From the NCBI RefSeq assembly GCF_003391115.1, contig NZ_QTJP01000001.1:62001-126000 (forward strand): a stretch of DNA of 64,000 nt, read 5' to 3'. This document shows, piece after piece, positions 27,647 through 35,910 of this stretch; the first letter of the stretch is position 1, and every line of letters starts with the position of its first letter. The notes under the pieces were generated by a model that saw only the letters and a list, made by a program, of their open reading frames with translations, made no database searches and was not told where the DNA came from. The translations under genes were made by a program, and so were the position numbers. This DNA comes from Sphingomonas crusticola (lineage in GTDB: Bacteria; Pseudomonadota; Alphaproteobacteria; Sphingomonadales; Sphingomonadaceae).

Positions 27647-29188
27647 ATGCCTTCCCCCGATCCCATTCTCCACGACGTCATCATCGCCGGCGCCGGCCCG
27701 GTTGGGCTGTTGCTCGCCTGCGAGCTGCGGCTGGCCGGCATCGCCGTGCTCGTCCTCGAGGCCGCCGACGATCCGCACTCGCCGCTGAAGGCGCTGCCTT
27801 TCGGCCTGCGCGGCCTGTCATTGCCGACGGTGGAGGCGTTGGATCGCCGCGGATTGCTCGACGACGTGGCCGCGGCACAGCGCGCCAACGATGAAGCCGG
27901 CGCGACCCAGGCCTCGGCCCACTGGCTGCAGCAGAAGCGGCGGCCCGCAGGCCATTTTGCCGGCATCCAGTTCTTCCACGACGATGTCGACGCCGCTCGC
28001 TGGACTTACCGCCTGGCGAGCCCGGCCGGGGCCACGCTGGCCGTCGACATGCAGGCGCTTGAAACCATTCTCGCCGCCCGTGCCGCCGCGCTCGGGGCGG
28101 AGATCCGGCGCGGCGTCGGCGTCGAAGCGCTTGTCCCCGCAAACGACCGCGTGATCCTTCAGGCCGGCGGGGGCACTTTCCATGCGCGCTGGCTGATTGG
28201 CTGCGATGGCGGCCGCAGCATCGTGCGCAAGGCGGGGGACTTCGCATTCACCGGCACCGATCCAGAATTCACCGGCTATTCGATCCTCGCCGATCTGGCC
28301 GATCCCGACGCGCTCCCGCCGGGGCGCAGCTACACGCCGACCGGCATGTACACCTATGCGAAGCCCGGCACGATCGCGCTGGTGGACTTCGATGGCGGCG
28401 CCTTCCACCGCACTTGGCCGATCACGCAAGAGCATGTTCAGGCGGTGTTGCGCCGCGTATCCGGCACCGCCGTCACGCTCACTGCGCTCCGCCTCGCCGC
28501 CACCTGGACCGACCGTGCCCGCCAAGCGACTGCCTATCGGCGCGGGCGCGTGCTGCTCGCCGGCGATGCCGCCCATATCCATTCGCCGCTGGGCGGGCAG
28601 GGGCTCAACCTCGGCCTTGGCGATGCCATCAACCTCGGCTGGAAGCTGGCGGCGACGATCCGCGGCGATGCGCCGGCCGGATTGCTGAACAGTTATTGTA
28701 AGGAGCGCCATGCGGAGGGCGCCCGCATCCTCGATTGGTCGCGTGCTCAGGTCGCGCTGATGCGGCCGAGCCCGGGCAGCCGTGCGCTTGCCGCCATCAT
28801 CGGCGATCTCGTCGCGACGCGCGACGGCGCGACCTATTTCGCAGAAAGGATGTGGGGCGTGTCGCTGCGCTACGATCTCGGCGGCAGCCATTCGCTCGTC
28901 GGTCGCAGTTGCCCCGACTTCCGCTTGACCGACGGCCGCAGGACCGGCGTGCTGCTGCGCGCCGGCAGGGGCCTGTTGCTGGACTTTGCCGCGCAGACAC
29001 CGCTGCGCGCCGTCGCCCAAGGCTGGCAGGGGCGGATCGACTATGTCGCGGGCGATGCGGAGAACGGGCTCGGCCTGCGCGCCCTACTCCTCCGGCCCGA
29101 TGGCTTCGTCGCCTGGGCCAGCGAGGGCGACGGGGACCTTACCGGCGCGCACGCGGCCGCGTCGCGCTGGTTCGGCAGACCGCGATGA
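27647..29188 (+). CDS. FAD-dependent monooxygenase (PheA/TfdB family)
   Basis: 513 residues from the ATG at 27647, with GGAG upstream. It has the dinucleotide fold (IIAGAGPVGLLLACELRLAG), an internal LIGCDGGRS motif and the second FAD motif GDAAHIHSPLGGQGLNLGLGDA, i.e. aromatic hydroxylase type. The C-terminal 120 residues form the thioredoxin-like domain of the PheA/TfdB group (LTDGRRTGVLLRAGRGLLLD). It would hydroxylate a phenolic or related aromatic compound with NADPH and O2. No other catabolic gene is beside it. The 5' region is 232 bases long and holds a small hairpin. Confidence 0.87.
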   Translation: MPSPDPILHDVIIAGAGPVGLLLACELRLAGIAVLVLEAADDPHSPLKALPFGLRGLSLPTVEALDRRGLLDDVAAAQRANDEAGATQASAHWLQQKRRPAGHFAGIQFFHDDVDAARWTYRLASPAGATLAVDMQALETILAARAAALGAEIRRGVGVEALVPANDRVILQAGGGTFHARWLIGCDGGRSIVRKAGDFAFTGTDPEFTGYSILADLADPDALPPGRSYTPTGMYTYAKPGTIALVDFDGGAFHRTWPITQEHVQAVLRRVSGTAVTLTALRLAATWTDRARQATAYRRGRVLLAGDAAHIHSPLGGQGLNLGLGDAINLGWKLAATIRGDAPAGLLNSYCKERHAEGARILDWSRAQVALMRPSPGSRALAAIIGDLVATRDGATYFAERMWGVSLRYDLGGSHSLVGRSCPDFRLTDGRRTGVLLRAGRGLLLDFAAQTPLRAVAQGWQGRIDYVAGDAENGLGLRALLLRPDGFVAWASEGDGDLTGAHAAASRWFGRPR

Positions 29189-29241
29189 AGCCGCGCCACG
29201 CCCATATTGGCTTGGCCCCGGCCTTGCTGCATCATTGGCTG

Positions 29242-29703
29242 ATGTCATGGGCCAAGAACCTGCGCTGCATCGCCCCCTTGGCAGTGTTGATGCTCGCTGC
29301 GTGCGATCCCGGCATCGGCCTCGGCTGGCGGAGCGAGGTGCAGGGTCGCGTCGATCCCGATTGCATCATGTCCGCGCTCGGGACGGTCACGCGGTCCGTG
29401 CAGTCGCACGATTATACCCGCCCCCGATCTTTGTTTCGCGCGGAGACCATGGTGCGTCAGATATCCTATGATCTGCCCTCGAACGATACGCGCTGGGAGC
29501 GTACCGGCGGCTATCGCATCGACATCGCGCCTTCGACCGACGGCCGCACCGAAATCTATCACGGCTGGGGCAAGCTCGGGACGGAGATACCGCCGGATGA
29601 GAAGGCCTATGTCCTGCGCGTCATGACCAAAGCGAATGCCGCGATTGCGGATCAATGCGGCATATCGTTGGGCGCCCGTGAGCCGAAGCAAAAGTGGGGG
29701 TAG
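29242..29703 (+). CDS. Putative lipoprotein
   Basis: 153 residues from the ATG at 29242, chosen because it gives a lipoprotein signal (SWAKNLRCIAPLAVLMLAAC, lipobox Leu-Ala-Ala-Cys). An ATG at 29185 overlapping the previous stop (ATGA) could also be used and would suggest coupling with the monooxygenase. The mature domain has two Cys (DPDCIMSAL and ADQCGISL) and no recognised family. Confidence 0.65.
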   Translation: MSWAKNLRCIAPLAVLMLAACDPGIGLGWRSEVQGRVDPDCIMSALGTVTRSVQSHDYTRPRSLFRAETMVRQISYDLPSNDTRWERTGGYRIDIAPSTDGRTEIYHGWGKLGTEIPPDEKAYVLRVMTKANAAIADQCGISLGAREPKQKWG

Positions 29704-29745
29704 GGGGCATGCCGCAACCAGCCCGCAACCGACGGTGGTGACCGC

Positions 29746-30627
29746 ATGAATGAGGATCAGGCCCGCGCGCTCGCGACCGAGCTGTACCGCGGCATCCTCA
29801 AGCGCGAGCCCGACGCAGGCGGGCTGGACGCCTATACGCAGGCGCTCGCCGCCGATGGCTCGCCCGAGCGCATCGCTCGGCTGATGCAGGAATTCAGCCA
29901 GTCGGCCGAAGCCCAGACCATTGCCGCCAGGTTGCGCGGCATTACCGTCGCGGATCGGCCGAGCCCGATCGGCCCGATCGAACATATCATCAGCCTCGGC
30001 ACCGATTGCTATGCCAGCTTCCTGCTCAAGCTGACGGGATGGAAGCGGGCATCCTATCCGTTCGACTGGCTGTTATCGTCGCCGCCGATGGTGGTGGAGA
30101 TGCTGCGCGACGATTTCGCCGGCTTTCTCGATCCCGCGCAGCATCGGTCGATCCCGATGCATTTGCGGCGCACACCCCACGAGCGTTGCGCCGACCATCT
30201 CGATTATCGCGCGCGCTTCGGCATCGATGCGATCTTCATGCACCGGGACGTCGCTGAGCCGGTCCATCGGGCTTATTATGAGCGGGCGGTCGCGCGCTTC
30301 CGCGCCGTCACGACCTCCGAACAGGCCAAATTGCTGTTCATGACCAACATTGCCGGCAAGCATGCCACGCACGACGATTTCGACGCTCTGTGCGAACTCG
30401 TCGCCCAACGCTATCGCAACGCCAAGCTGCTGGTCGTGAATGTGGAGCGCGCGCCCGATGACAATGTGGCGCGGATCGGCGGCAGCCTCGAACGGCAGAT
30501 CGGTGTGCATGAGTTGATCCGCTACCGCGCCACATCGCCGCTTAACGGCATGACCTTCACCAACTGGATCGATGACATCAACCTGCGCGGCATGATCGGG
30601 CAATATCATATGCGGCTGGCCGACTGA
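29746..30627 (+). CDS. DUF1796 papain-like cysteine peptidase-type protein with DUF4214-like N-terminus
   Basis: 293 residues. The first 60 or so contain a helical segment (LYRGILKREPDAGGLDAY) that resembles a DUF4214 repeat, a module often fused to glycosyltransferases or surface proteins. Residues about 80-290 fit DUF1796: ISLGTDCYASFLLKL with a possible catalytic Cys, then SYPFDWLLSS, a conserved His in the second half and the ending NWIDDINLRG. DUF1796 is classed as a putative cysteine peptidase but is often found in surface-polysaccharide loci. Substrate unknown. Confidence 0.72.
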   Translation: MNEDQARALATELYRGILKREPDAGGLDAYTQALAADGSPERIARLMQEFSQSAEAQTIAARLRGITVADRPSPIGPIEHIISLGTDCYASFLLKLTGWKRASYPFDWLLSSPPMVVEMLRDDFAGFLDPAQHRSIPMHLRRTPHERCADHLDYRARFGIDAIFMHRDVAEPVHRAYYERAVARFRAVTTSEQAKLLFMTNIAGKHATHDDFDALCELVAQRYRNAKLLVVNVERAPDDNVARIGGSLERQIGVHELIRYRATSPLNGMTFTNWIDDINLRGMIGQYHMRLAD

Positions 30628-30645
30628 CGCGTCCGCCGAGCATCG

Positions 30646-31094
30646 TCATTCTTGCGGATCTCCCGCGCGCCGCCCCGCAATCGCCGAATAGGTAAATGCG
30701 CCGACCGCCGCAGCGGGCGCGAACAGGCCGATCACACGCCGCAGCAGATGCTCGAAGCTCAGATACTCCGGGTCGCTCGGCGGCACCTGCGGCCACCACG
30801 TCAGCCCGGTGCACGCCAGCGCAAACAGCAAGGATGCGGCGCAGGACCAGGCCAAAAAAAAGGCAATGACGTTATTCGATAGCGCCGCGACAGGCCGATC
30901 ATGGCAGCCGCCGGAGCGAACGACCCAAGGAGAATCGCCAGGGCGGAGCCAAGCCAGAACGCTGCCAACCCCATCAGGTCGAACAGGCTCTCGACGATCG
31001 GGGGAGCTCCCGCCCAAAGGAAGAATGCCAGGTCCATCGCGGCTGCCGAAGCCGCCACCGCCGCGCAATAAGCCCGCAGTTCCGAGCGCTTCAC
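30646..31094 (-). pseudogene. Small membrane protein gene split by a frameshift at an A8/T8 tract
   Basis: Two overlapping minus-strand frames each encode half of a hydrophobic protein. The first half starts at a GTG at 31094 (GGGAGG 5 bases upstream; VKRSELRAYCAAVAASAAAMD) and has two membrane helices. The second half runs to the stop at 30646 and adds two more (LAWSCAASLLFALACTGLTW and LFAPAAAVGAFTYSA). They meet at a run of eight T (eight A on the plus strand, 30854-30861). One extra T would join them into about 149 residues with four helices. It may be a true pseudogene, an assembly or sequencing error, or a gene read by slippage. Confidence 0.65.
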
Positions 31095-31193
31095 TGCCGC
31101 CTCCCGCTCGTATCGGCACACCTTGCAGCCTTCGGATGCAGAAACGATGGAGCGAATGTCCGTTTTCAGCCGTCGCGCGACGCGCCTCAGCCG

Positions 31194-32417
31194 TCACCCA
31201 CCCCATGCCGGGGGCGTCGCGGTCAGCCGCGCCAGCGCATCCCTGTCGGCGCGCGCTTTATCGGGCTGACGGAAATACCGGTACAGCTGCGCGCGCATAT
31301 CCAGCGCCCAAGCATCGTCGGGATGGTGCGTCAGCGCCAGCGTAAGCTGCGCGAGCGCCCGCTTCGGGTCGCCCTCGCCGATGCTGCGCAGCGCCTCCGC
31401 ATTGAGCAGGCCGGCATCATAGGGATCGATCGCCCGCAACGCCGCCAGATCCTGCTCGGCGCGGATCGCATCCCGCTGCTCGACATAGACGAACGCGCGG
31501 TCGCCAAGCGGGCGGGGGTCGTTGGGCCGCAGCGCATGCGCATGGCTGAAGTCGGCCAACGCCGCGTCGAACCGGCGCCCCCGCGCCAGCGCCTCGCCGC
31601 GGTCGACATAGACCTCCATCGCATGCAACCCCATGCCGATCGCCGCGCTGTAATCGGCGATGGCGCGCGCATCGTCGCCGAGCTGCGCATAGACCAGGCC
31701 GCGGTCGTAGCGCGTCGTCGGCTCGCGCGGGTTGAGGCGGATCGAGCGCGTAAAATCGGCCAGTGCGTCATGGTACGTGCCCGTCCGGTAATGGATCAGG
31801 CCGCGTGCCTCCAGCAGATCCGCCGGGTTGCCGCCGGCCTTTTCGCGCGCGGCGATGAGCGCGTCGCACGCGTCGAGCGCCTCCGCCCGCGCGGCGTTCC
31901 CCGACCGCAAAAAGCATTGGTCGTCCTGCTCCTGGCCAGTGCGTTGCCGAAACGAGCCCACCGCCATCACCAGGCACAGCGCGCCGAACATCGCGTTCCA
32001 GCCGAGCGATATCCAGAAGCGTTTCGGCTGCGTCGCGCGCTGATAGGGGCCAAGCGTACCTCGCGACATCGGCTCGATCGTGCCCGTCGTCAGTCCGCGC
32101 CACACTTCGAACAGCGCGAACCCGCCTACGCCCCCGAGCAGGATCGGCACCAGCAGGGGCGATTGCGTCAATTGCCGGCCAAGCCGCGCGGCCGCCGGCG
32201 TGAAGATGAAGACGGCGAGCCCGGCCAGCCCGGCCAGGATCGCCAAACTCACCCGGAATTGGCGGGTCGAACGCCACTCCAGCGCCTCCGGCGGCCGCAT
32301 GAGGTCGCGCGCCGATCCGGAATGCGCGAGATAGCGCCACACATAGCGGGCCGGGAGCAGGCCGAACGCCGCGAGCGTGATCAGCAGCCAGACCTGGAGG
32401 GGAATGATATGGGGCAT
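31194..32417 (-). CDS. Membrane protein with C-terminal TPR repeats
   Basis: 407 residues. Membrane helices lie at about 8-25, 57-75, 88-105 and 133-152. From about residue 195 there are five or six TPR-type repeats (LLEARGLIHYRTGTYHDALA; TTRYDRGLVYAQLGDDARAIA; DPRPLGDRAFVYVEQRDAI), ending at a disordered tail. No enzyme domain is seen, so it is probably a scaffold in the inner membrane with repeats in the cytoplasm or periplasm. It sits next to the frameshifted membrane gene on the same strand with a 99-base gap. Confidence 0.75.
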   Translation of the reverse strand: MPHIIPLQVWLLITLAAFGLLPARYVWRYLAHSGSARDLMRPPEALEWRSTRQFRVSLAILAGLAGLAVFIFTPAAARLGRQLTQSPLLVPILLGGVGGFALFEVWRGLTTGTIEPMSRGTLGPYQRATQPKRFWISLGWNAMFGALCLVMAVGSFRQRTGQEQDDQCFLRSGNAARAEALDACDALIAAREKAGGNPADLLEARGLIHYRTGTYHDALADFTRSIRLNPREPTTRYDRGLVYAQLGDDARAIADYSAAIGMGLHAMEVYVDRGEALARGRRFDAALADFSHAHALRPNDPRPLGDRAFVYVEQRDAIRAEQDLAALRAIDPYDAGLLNAEALRSIGEGDPKRALAQLTLALTHHPDDAWALDMRAQLYRYFRQPDKARADRDALARLTATPPAWGG

Positions 32418-32495
32418 TGCGGTTAGGCTGGCTCATGAGGCCGGCTTGCGCAATCGGGTTGAGAGGGTGCTGCGCTCCCATCTCAACGCGGAGGC

Positions 32496-33200
32496 TTAGG
32501 GCTTGGGAACGATAATCAGCTTATAGGGCACGTACAGCATCACCTCCGATGCCCCGGCGCGTGTCCATAGAACGGGCATATTCAGGCCTTCGATCGACAC
32601 CGCATAGCCCGCGCCCATCTTGGCCGAAAGCGCGCGCGCATCCTCCATCACCTTGTCCGCGATCTGCACGCGATATTGATCCGGACCGACGATCGACAAG
32701 GAGGAGTCGCCAGACATATCCATCTGCGCCCGGCCGACTTCGGGAACGGCTTCGATATAGTCCGCGATCCGTTTTTCGGCGGTCGTGCCGCTTTCCTTGC
32801 CCCCAAGCGGTGCTTTGACCAGAAATTCGATCTTCTGGCTGTCCGGTCGCGTGTCGTTGGAGAGGGTTATCTGATCCAGATTGCCCAGGGTCAGCGGCGT
32901 GAGGATATAGTCGCCAAAGGCGAGCTGGACGCCGTGCTTGCCCGCCAGTTGCACGGCCCGCTCCAGCATCTGACGAATTTCCACGCCCCGCTGTTTCGGA
33001 TCGCGCGTGTCGCCGCGGATTATGACCTCCTGCACGAGGAAATCCGCCGTCCGCCGCAGCCCGACCGCGGGCATATCGCGCTGATAGCCATCCTGTTCGG
33101 CGCGGCTGCCGGTTACGATGATCTCCTGCGACTGGAGGTCCTGTGCCAAGGACGGCGTGGCCAGACTTAAAGCCAGCGCAAACGGAATTAAGCCTCGCAT
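32496..33200 (-). CDS. Exported protein, possibly SIMPL-like
   Basis: 234 residues from the ATG at 33200 (GGGGG about 6 bases upstream). Signal peptide MRGLIPFALALSLATPSLAQ. The mature part opens with SQEIIVTGSRAEQDGY, then EVIIRGDTRDPKQRGVEIRQML and GVQLAFGDYILTPLTLGNLD, a layout that weakly resembles SIMPL (BP26/OMP28) periplasmic domains. That assignment is tentative. It ends in hydrophobic beta-strand-like residues (VMLYVPYKLIIVPKP). Confidence 0.6.
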   Translation of the reverse strand: MRGLIPFALALSLATPSLAQDLQSQEIIVTGSRAEQDGYQRDMPAVGLRRTADFLVQEVIIRGDTRDPKQRGVEIRQMLERAVQLAGKHGVQLAFGDYILTPLTLGNLDQITLSNDTRPDSQKIEFLVKAPLGGKESGTTAEKRIADYIEAVPEVGRAQMDMSGDSSLSIVGPDQYRVQIADKVMEDARALSAKMGAGYAVSIEGLNMPVLWTRAGASEVMLYVPYKLIIVPKP

Positions 33201-33689
33201 TGCATCCCCCTGCCAAAGCCGCCGAACTTCAGCTCCGGCTCGTCCCAAGTCAATCTAGCTCCGCACGGTCGGCGGCAACGAATCTACTGCGCGTCGCCCC
33301 CGAGGCGCCTGATAGGATTTCGCCGCCCGTCGCCAGGTGAGCTCAAATGCTGCATGCCGGCCTGTCGCTGCCTGTTAGATTAACCCACGTCCTGCACGCT
33401 GGATACACAGAAACGATCGAGCATATGACTGTGCCCAGGCTCGTGGCGGTCGCACGATTAGTTTTCGGATGCCTTATTCCCGCCGTGGGGGTTACGTCCT
33501 GAAAAAAGAGGCTGGTCGATAAAGCCGGATGATCTGCAGTAACGCTCATGCGTGAGCATGACAGAGTTAAGTCAGTATCTCCACGGATGCCAACCTTTGG
33601 ATCCACACTTTCTCACCTTGACGTCCCCCGGACTCTCGCTCAGCTTCGGGTGAGTTGCTTTCTAGTGATTCCTTTCGGGGGAACTTGGT
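33201..33689. other. 489-nt gene-free stretch upstream of the RiPP-like locus
   Basis: No convincing gene. Composition shifts from the GC-rich third-codon pattern of the flanks to a visibly more AT-containing sequence from about 33340 on. An imperfect palindrome at 33544-33557 (GCTCA, TGCG, TGAGC) lies 133 bases before the peptide start. TTGACG at 33618-33623 could be a -35 box, but no good -10 follows at 16-18 bases. A minus-strand frame at 33343-33606 lacks a ribosome site and any family pattern. Confidence 0.6.
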
Positions 33690-33905
33690 ATGCTAGACGA
33701 AGCGAATAATTTGACGGCAACGGTCTTCCCAGGCGGGGATTCTCGTCTGTACGAGACGCTGTCCAGCATCGTTCAGGACGCGCAAGCTATTGGATCAATT
33801 GTACAGATTATTACGATCTGGCCACCGGAGCCCCAAGAAGACGAAGAGCCCAGGGGCCCGATAAAACCGCAGGATTGCAGGCCCTCCGGCGCCTGTCCCA
33901 AATAG
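33690..33905 (+). CDS. Candidate RiPP precursor peptide
   Basis: 71 residues, with GGGGGA about 8 bases before the ATG. The first part is a moderately hydrophobic, helix-prone segment (SRLYETLSSIVQDAQAIGS, residues 18-36). Residues 37-48 (IVQIITIWPPEP) hold the only Trp (44). An acidic Glu/Asp-Pro stretch leads to the last 20, which are rich in Pro and contain Cys63 and Cys69 (DCRPSGACPK). This leader-then-core layout, the size and the position 3 bases before a radical SAM/SPASM gene make it a likely RiPP precursor. There is no Gly-Gly leader cleavage site and I recognise no known family. It may instead be an unrelated small protein. Confidence 0.7.
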   Translation: MLDEANNLTATVFPGGDSRLYETLSSIVQDAQAIGSIVQIITIWPPEPQEDEEPRGPIKPQDCRPSGACPK

Positions 33906-33908
33906 TCG

Positions 33909-35132
33909 ATGCGCGTCGCGCGGGGCATCGCAATATTGCCGGGCGCGAAGAGAAGCGCTGTCTACGATTTCGATCGCGGACTGTGCTGGCCGGCAACCGG
34001 AGAAGAGATTGACGTGCTCGAGGCGCTAGCTCACCCGTCCGTGGGTTCTCGCAAGACATTTTCAACGCGAACCCTGGTTAGCATGAGGCGTAAGGGTTGG
34101 ATCCGTGCGGGGTCTCCCCGGGTCAAGGATTTAGATCTGCCGCGCTCGACCCGCTTGGCTAAGCCTGATATTCTTGAAAATGTTTGGCTTGAAGTTACCA
34201 ATTCGTGCAATCTGACTTGCCAGCACTGCTACGCGAGCTCCGGTCCGTCCGTTGACCGATCGGGAGAGATGAGCCTCGATCAATGGATCGCGGCGATCGA
34301 TGATATATTGGCGGTCGGGGCGGCGAAGATCACCTTTATAGGAGGGGAACCGAGCATCAGGCTTGATCTTGTGCAGAAGCTATCAAGCTATATCCAGTTG
34401 AAATCACCGAAAACTCAACTGAGAATGTTCAGTAACCTGGCCATCAGGTCGAAGGTGCGCGAAATTGTAGATGTCGTGAAAAGTCACGATATCGAATTTG
34501 GCACCGCCCTTTACGGTCTGAATCCAGTGCAGCATGACACCATGACCGGCAAGCTTGGGTCGTGGGAAGTTACGCTGGCTGCCATCTCCCTGTGCGCCGA
34601 GCAGGGAGTAGACGTTTTTGTGGGTGTGTATCTGGACACGGCCGACGGGATCGATCTTCCCAGATATGATACTTGGATGCAGGAACATCGGGTGAAGCGT
34701 TATGAAGTGATCGCCCCCTCGAAGGTGGGACGCGGGATAGACAAGGATTGGAGATTGCCCGCTGCAGTCAACAACCTTCCGACGGCAATGACATTTTCAC
34801 CCCACCAGGCCAAGATATCGAGCAGCGCGCACAATTGCTATTACGACCACCTTGTTATCCGACCGGACGGATTGGTCAGCCCATGTATCATGACCCGCAA
34901 CGTTGCTTACGGAAACATCGCGGACGGAACCACCGCTTTATTCGCAAGTGCGGCATATCAGGGCGCTGCCTCGTTATCAAAAGATGAGATTGAGGGGTGC
35001 TCGGCGTGCGAGTTTCGCTACGCTTGCTTCGATTGTCGGCCGGACGCGATGCAGGGCGGTGATGATTGGCGGAAGAAGCCCGATTGTGGCTACGATCCCC
35101 AGCTTGAACTCGGCGCTTCGCTCACCCTCTGA
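33909..35132 (+). CDS. Radical SAM/SPASM peptide maturase
   Basis: 407 residues. Residues 1-80 form an N-terminal domain (GIAILPGAKRSAVYDFDRGL) resembling those in grasp-with-spasm and other RiPP maturases. The radical SAM core has C100, C104 and C107 (CNLTCQHC) and the Gly-Gly-Glu-Pro motif at 145-148. The C-terminal SPASM region has C310, C326, C364, C367, C373, C376 and C393, enough for two auxiliary Fe-S clusters. In known enzymes of this type the radical makes C-C, C-S or C-O links in a ribosomal peptide. It starts 3 bases after the peptide stop, so translation is probably coupled, and there is no separate ribosome site. Confidence 0.88.
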   Translation: MRVARGIAILPGAKRSAVYDFDRGLCWPATGEEIDVLEALAHPSVGSRKTFSTRTLVSMRRKGWIRAGSPRVKDLDLPRSTRLAKPDILENVWLEVTNSCNLTCQHCYASSGPSVDRSGEMSLDQWIAAIDDILAVGAAKITFIGGEPSIRLDLVQKLSSYIQLKSPKTQLRMFSNLAIRSKVREIVDVVKSHDIEFGTALYGLNPVQHDTMTGKLGSWEVTLAAISLCAEQGVDVFVGVYLDTADGIDLPRYDTWMQEHRVKRYEVIAPSKVGRGIDKDWRLPAAVNNLPTAMTFSPHQAKISSSAHNCYYDHLVIRPDGLVSPCIMTRNVAYGNIADGTTALFASAAYQGAASLSKDEIEGCSACEFRYACFDCRPDAMQGGDDWRKKPDCGYDPQLELGASLTL

Positions 35133-35814
35133 TGTTGCACGCTCGGTGCGGAATGTGGGCGTAGCCCACTTCGCCGCGGAAAATGTGCTCGCGGTGGTTT
35201 GCGAACTGGAACGTGCCTTCGCCATCCGCCTGAAGCCCGGCCTGGTTGAGGAGCTCCATGAGCCGTCGGACGAGACGCCTCCCCGCTGGCTCTCTTATGG
35301 CCGCCCTCCATCGGAACTATCTCTTCACACCGATTATCCCGACTGGCCATCACCCCCAAGGTTCATCGTGATGCGCTGCATCAGCGTCGGTCGACTTCCG
35401 GTTGAAACTATTGCGGTCGATATGTCTCCGATCGGCATGACAAAACAGCAGGCGAAAATCTTTATGGAGGAGCCGTGGGTCATACGAAATTCGGGCAAGC
35501 CCCGGCCGATACGGCTTCTAGACATTGATCGGCGGACGGGAAGATCGTGTTTTCGATATGCCGAGAACGTGATGCGCCCGAGATTTCCAAGCCATTCGCA
35601 TGGAGTTGCCGCGCTTTCCCAGGTCATCGCCCGTCAGGTTGCTTGGGCGCATGTTCTCTGGCCCGGCGAATATATCATCATCGACAATTGGCGGATGCTC
35701 CATGCCCGCCGCGCCGCGGCGGCAAGGCCGCTGGTCTGGCATCCGGGGAAGGGCCGCGTCCTTCAAAGAACGGTGTTGATGACGGAACATGCTTACGATC
35801 CAACCTACAATTAA
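35062..35814 (+). CDS. TauD-like Fe(II)/2-oxoglutarate-dependent oxygenase
   Basis: 250 residues from the ATG at 35062, which overlaps the end of the radical SAM gene by 71 bases. GGGCGG lies just before it; a GTG at 35149 is an alternative start. Facial-triad residues are visible: His89 and Asp91 (SLHTDYP) and distal His214 (IIDNWRMLHARRA). An Arg near 232-236 should bind 2-oxoglutarate. NWRMLHAR is characteristic of the TauD/clavaminate synthase group. In the cluster it would hydroxylate, desaturate or otherwise oxidise the peptide, by analogy with oxygenases in other RiPP loci. The exact substrate is inferred from position only. Confidence 0.8.
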   Translation: MIGGRSPIVATIPSLNSALRSPSDVARSVRNVGVAHFAAENVLAVVCELERAFAIRLKPGLVEELHEPSDETPPRWLSYGRPPSELSLHTDYPDWPSPPRFIVMRCISVGRLPVETIAVDMSPIGMTKQQAKIFMEEPWVIRNSGKPRPIRLLDIDRRTGRSCFRYAENVMRPRFPSHSHGVAALSQVIARQVAWAHVLWPGEYIIIDNWRMLHARRAAAARPLVWHPGKGRVLQRTVLMTEHAYDPTYN

Positions 35815-35910
35815 GGAGGCTTATCTCTTATTTAAGTCGGCGATGAAGAGATGGGTTCGCGGTCCAGTGGTGGCGCCCGGACACCGATATGATGCAAAGC
35901 ATTTTCACGC

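Noticed and set aside
33343-33606. Minus-strand frame of 87 codons upstream of the peptide gene
   Set aside because: No ribosome site, no codon-position bias and no family resemblance; treated as part of the gene-free stretch.
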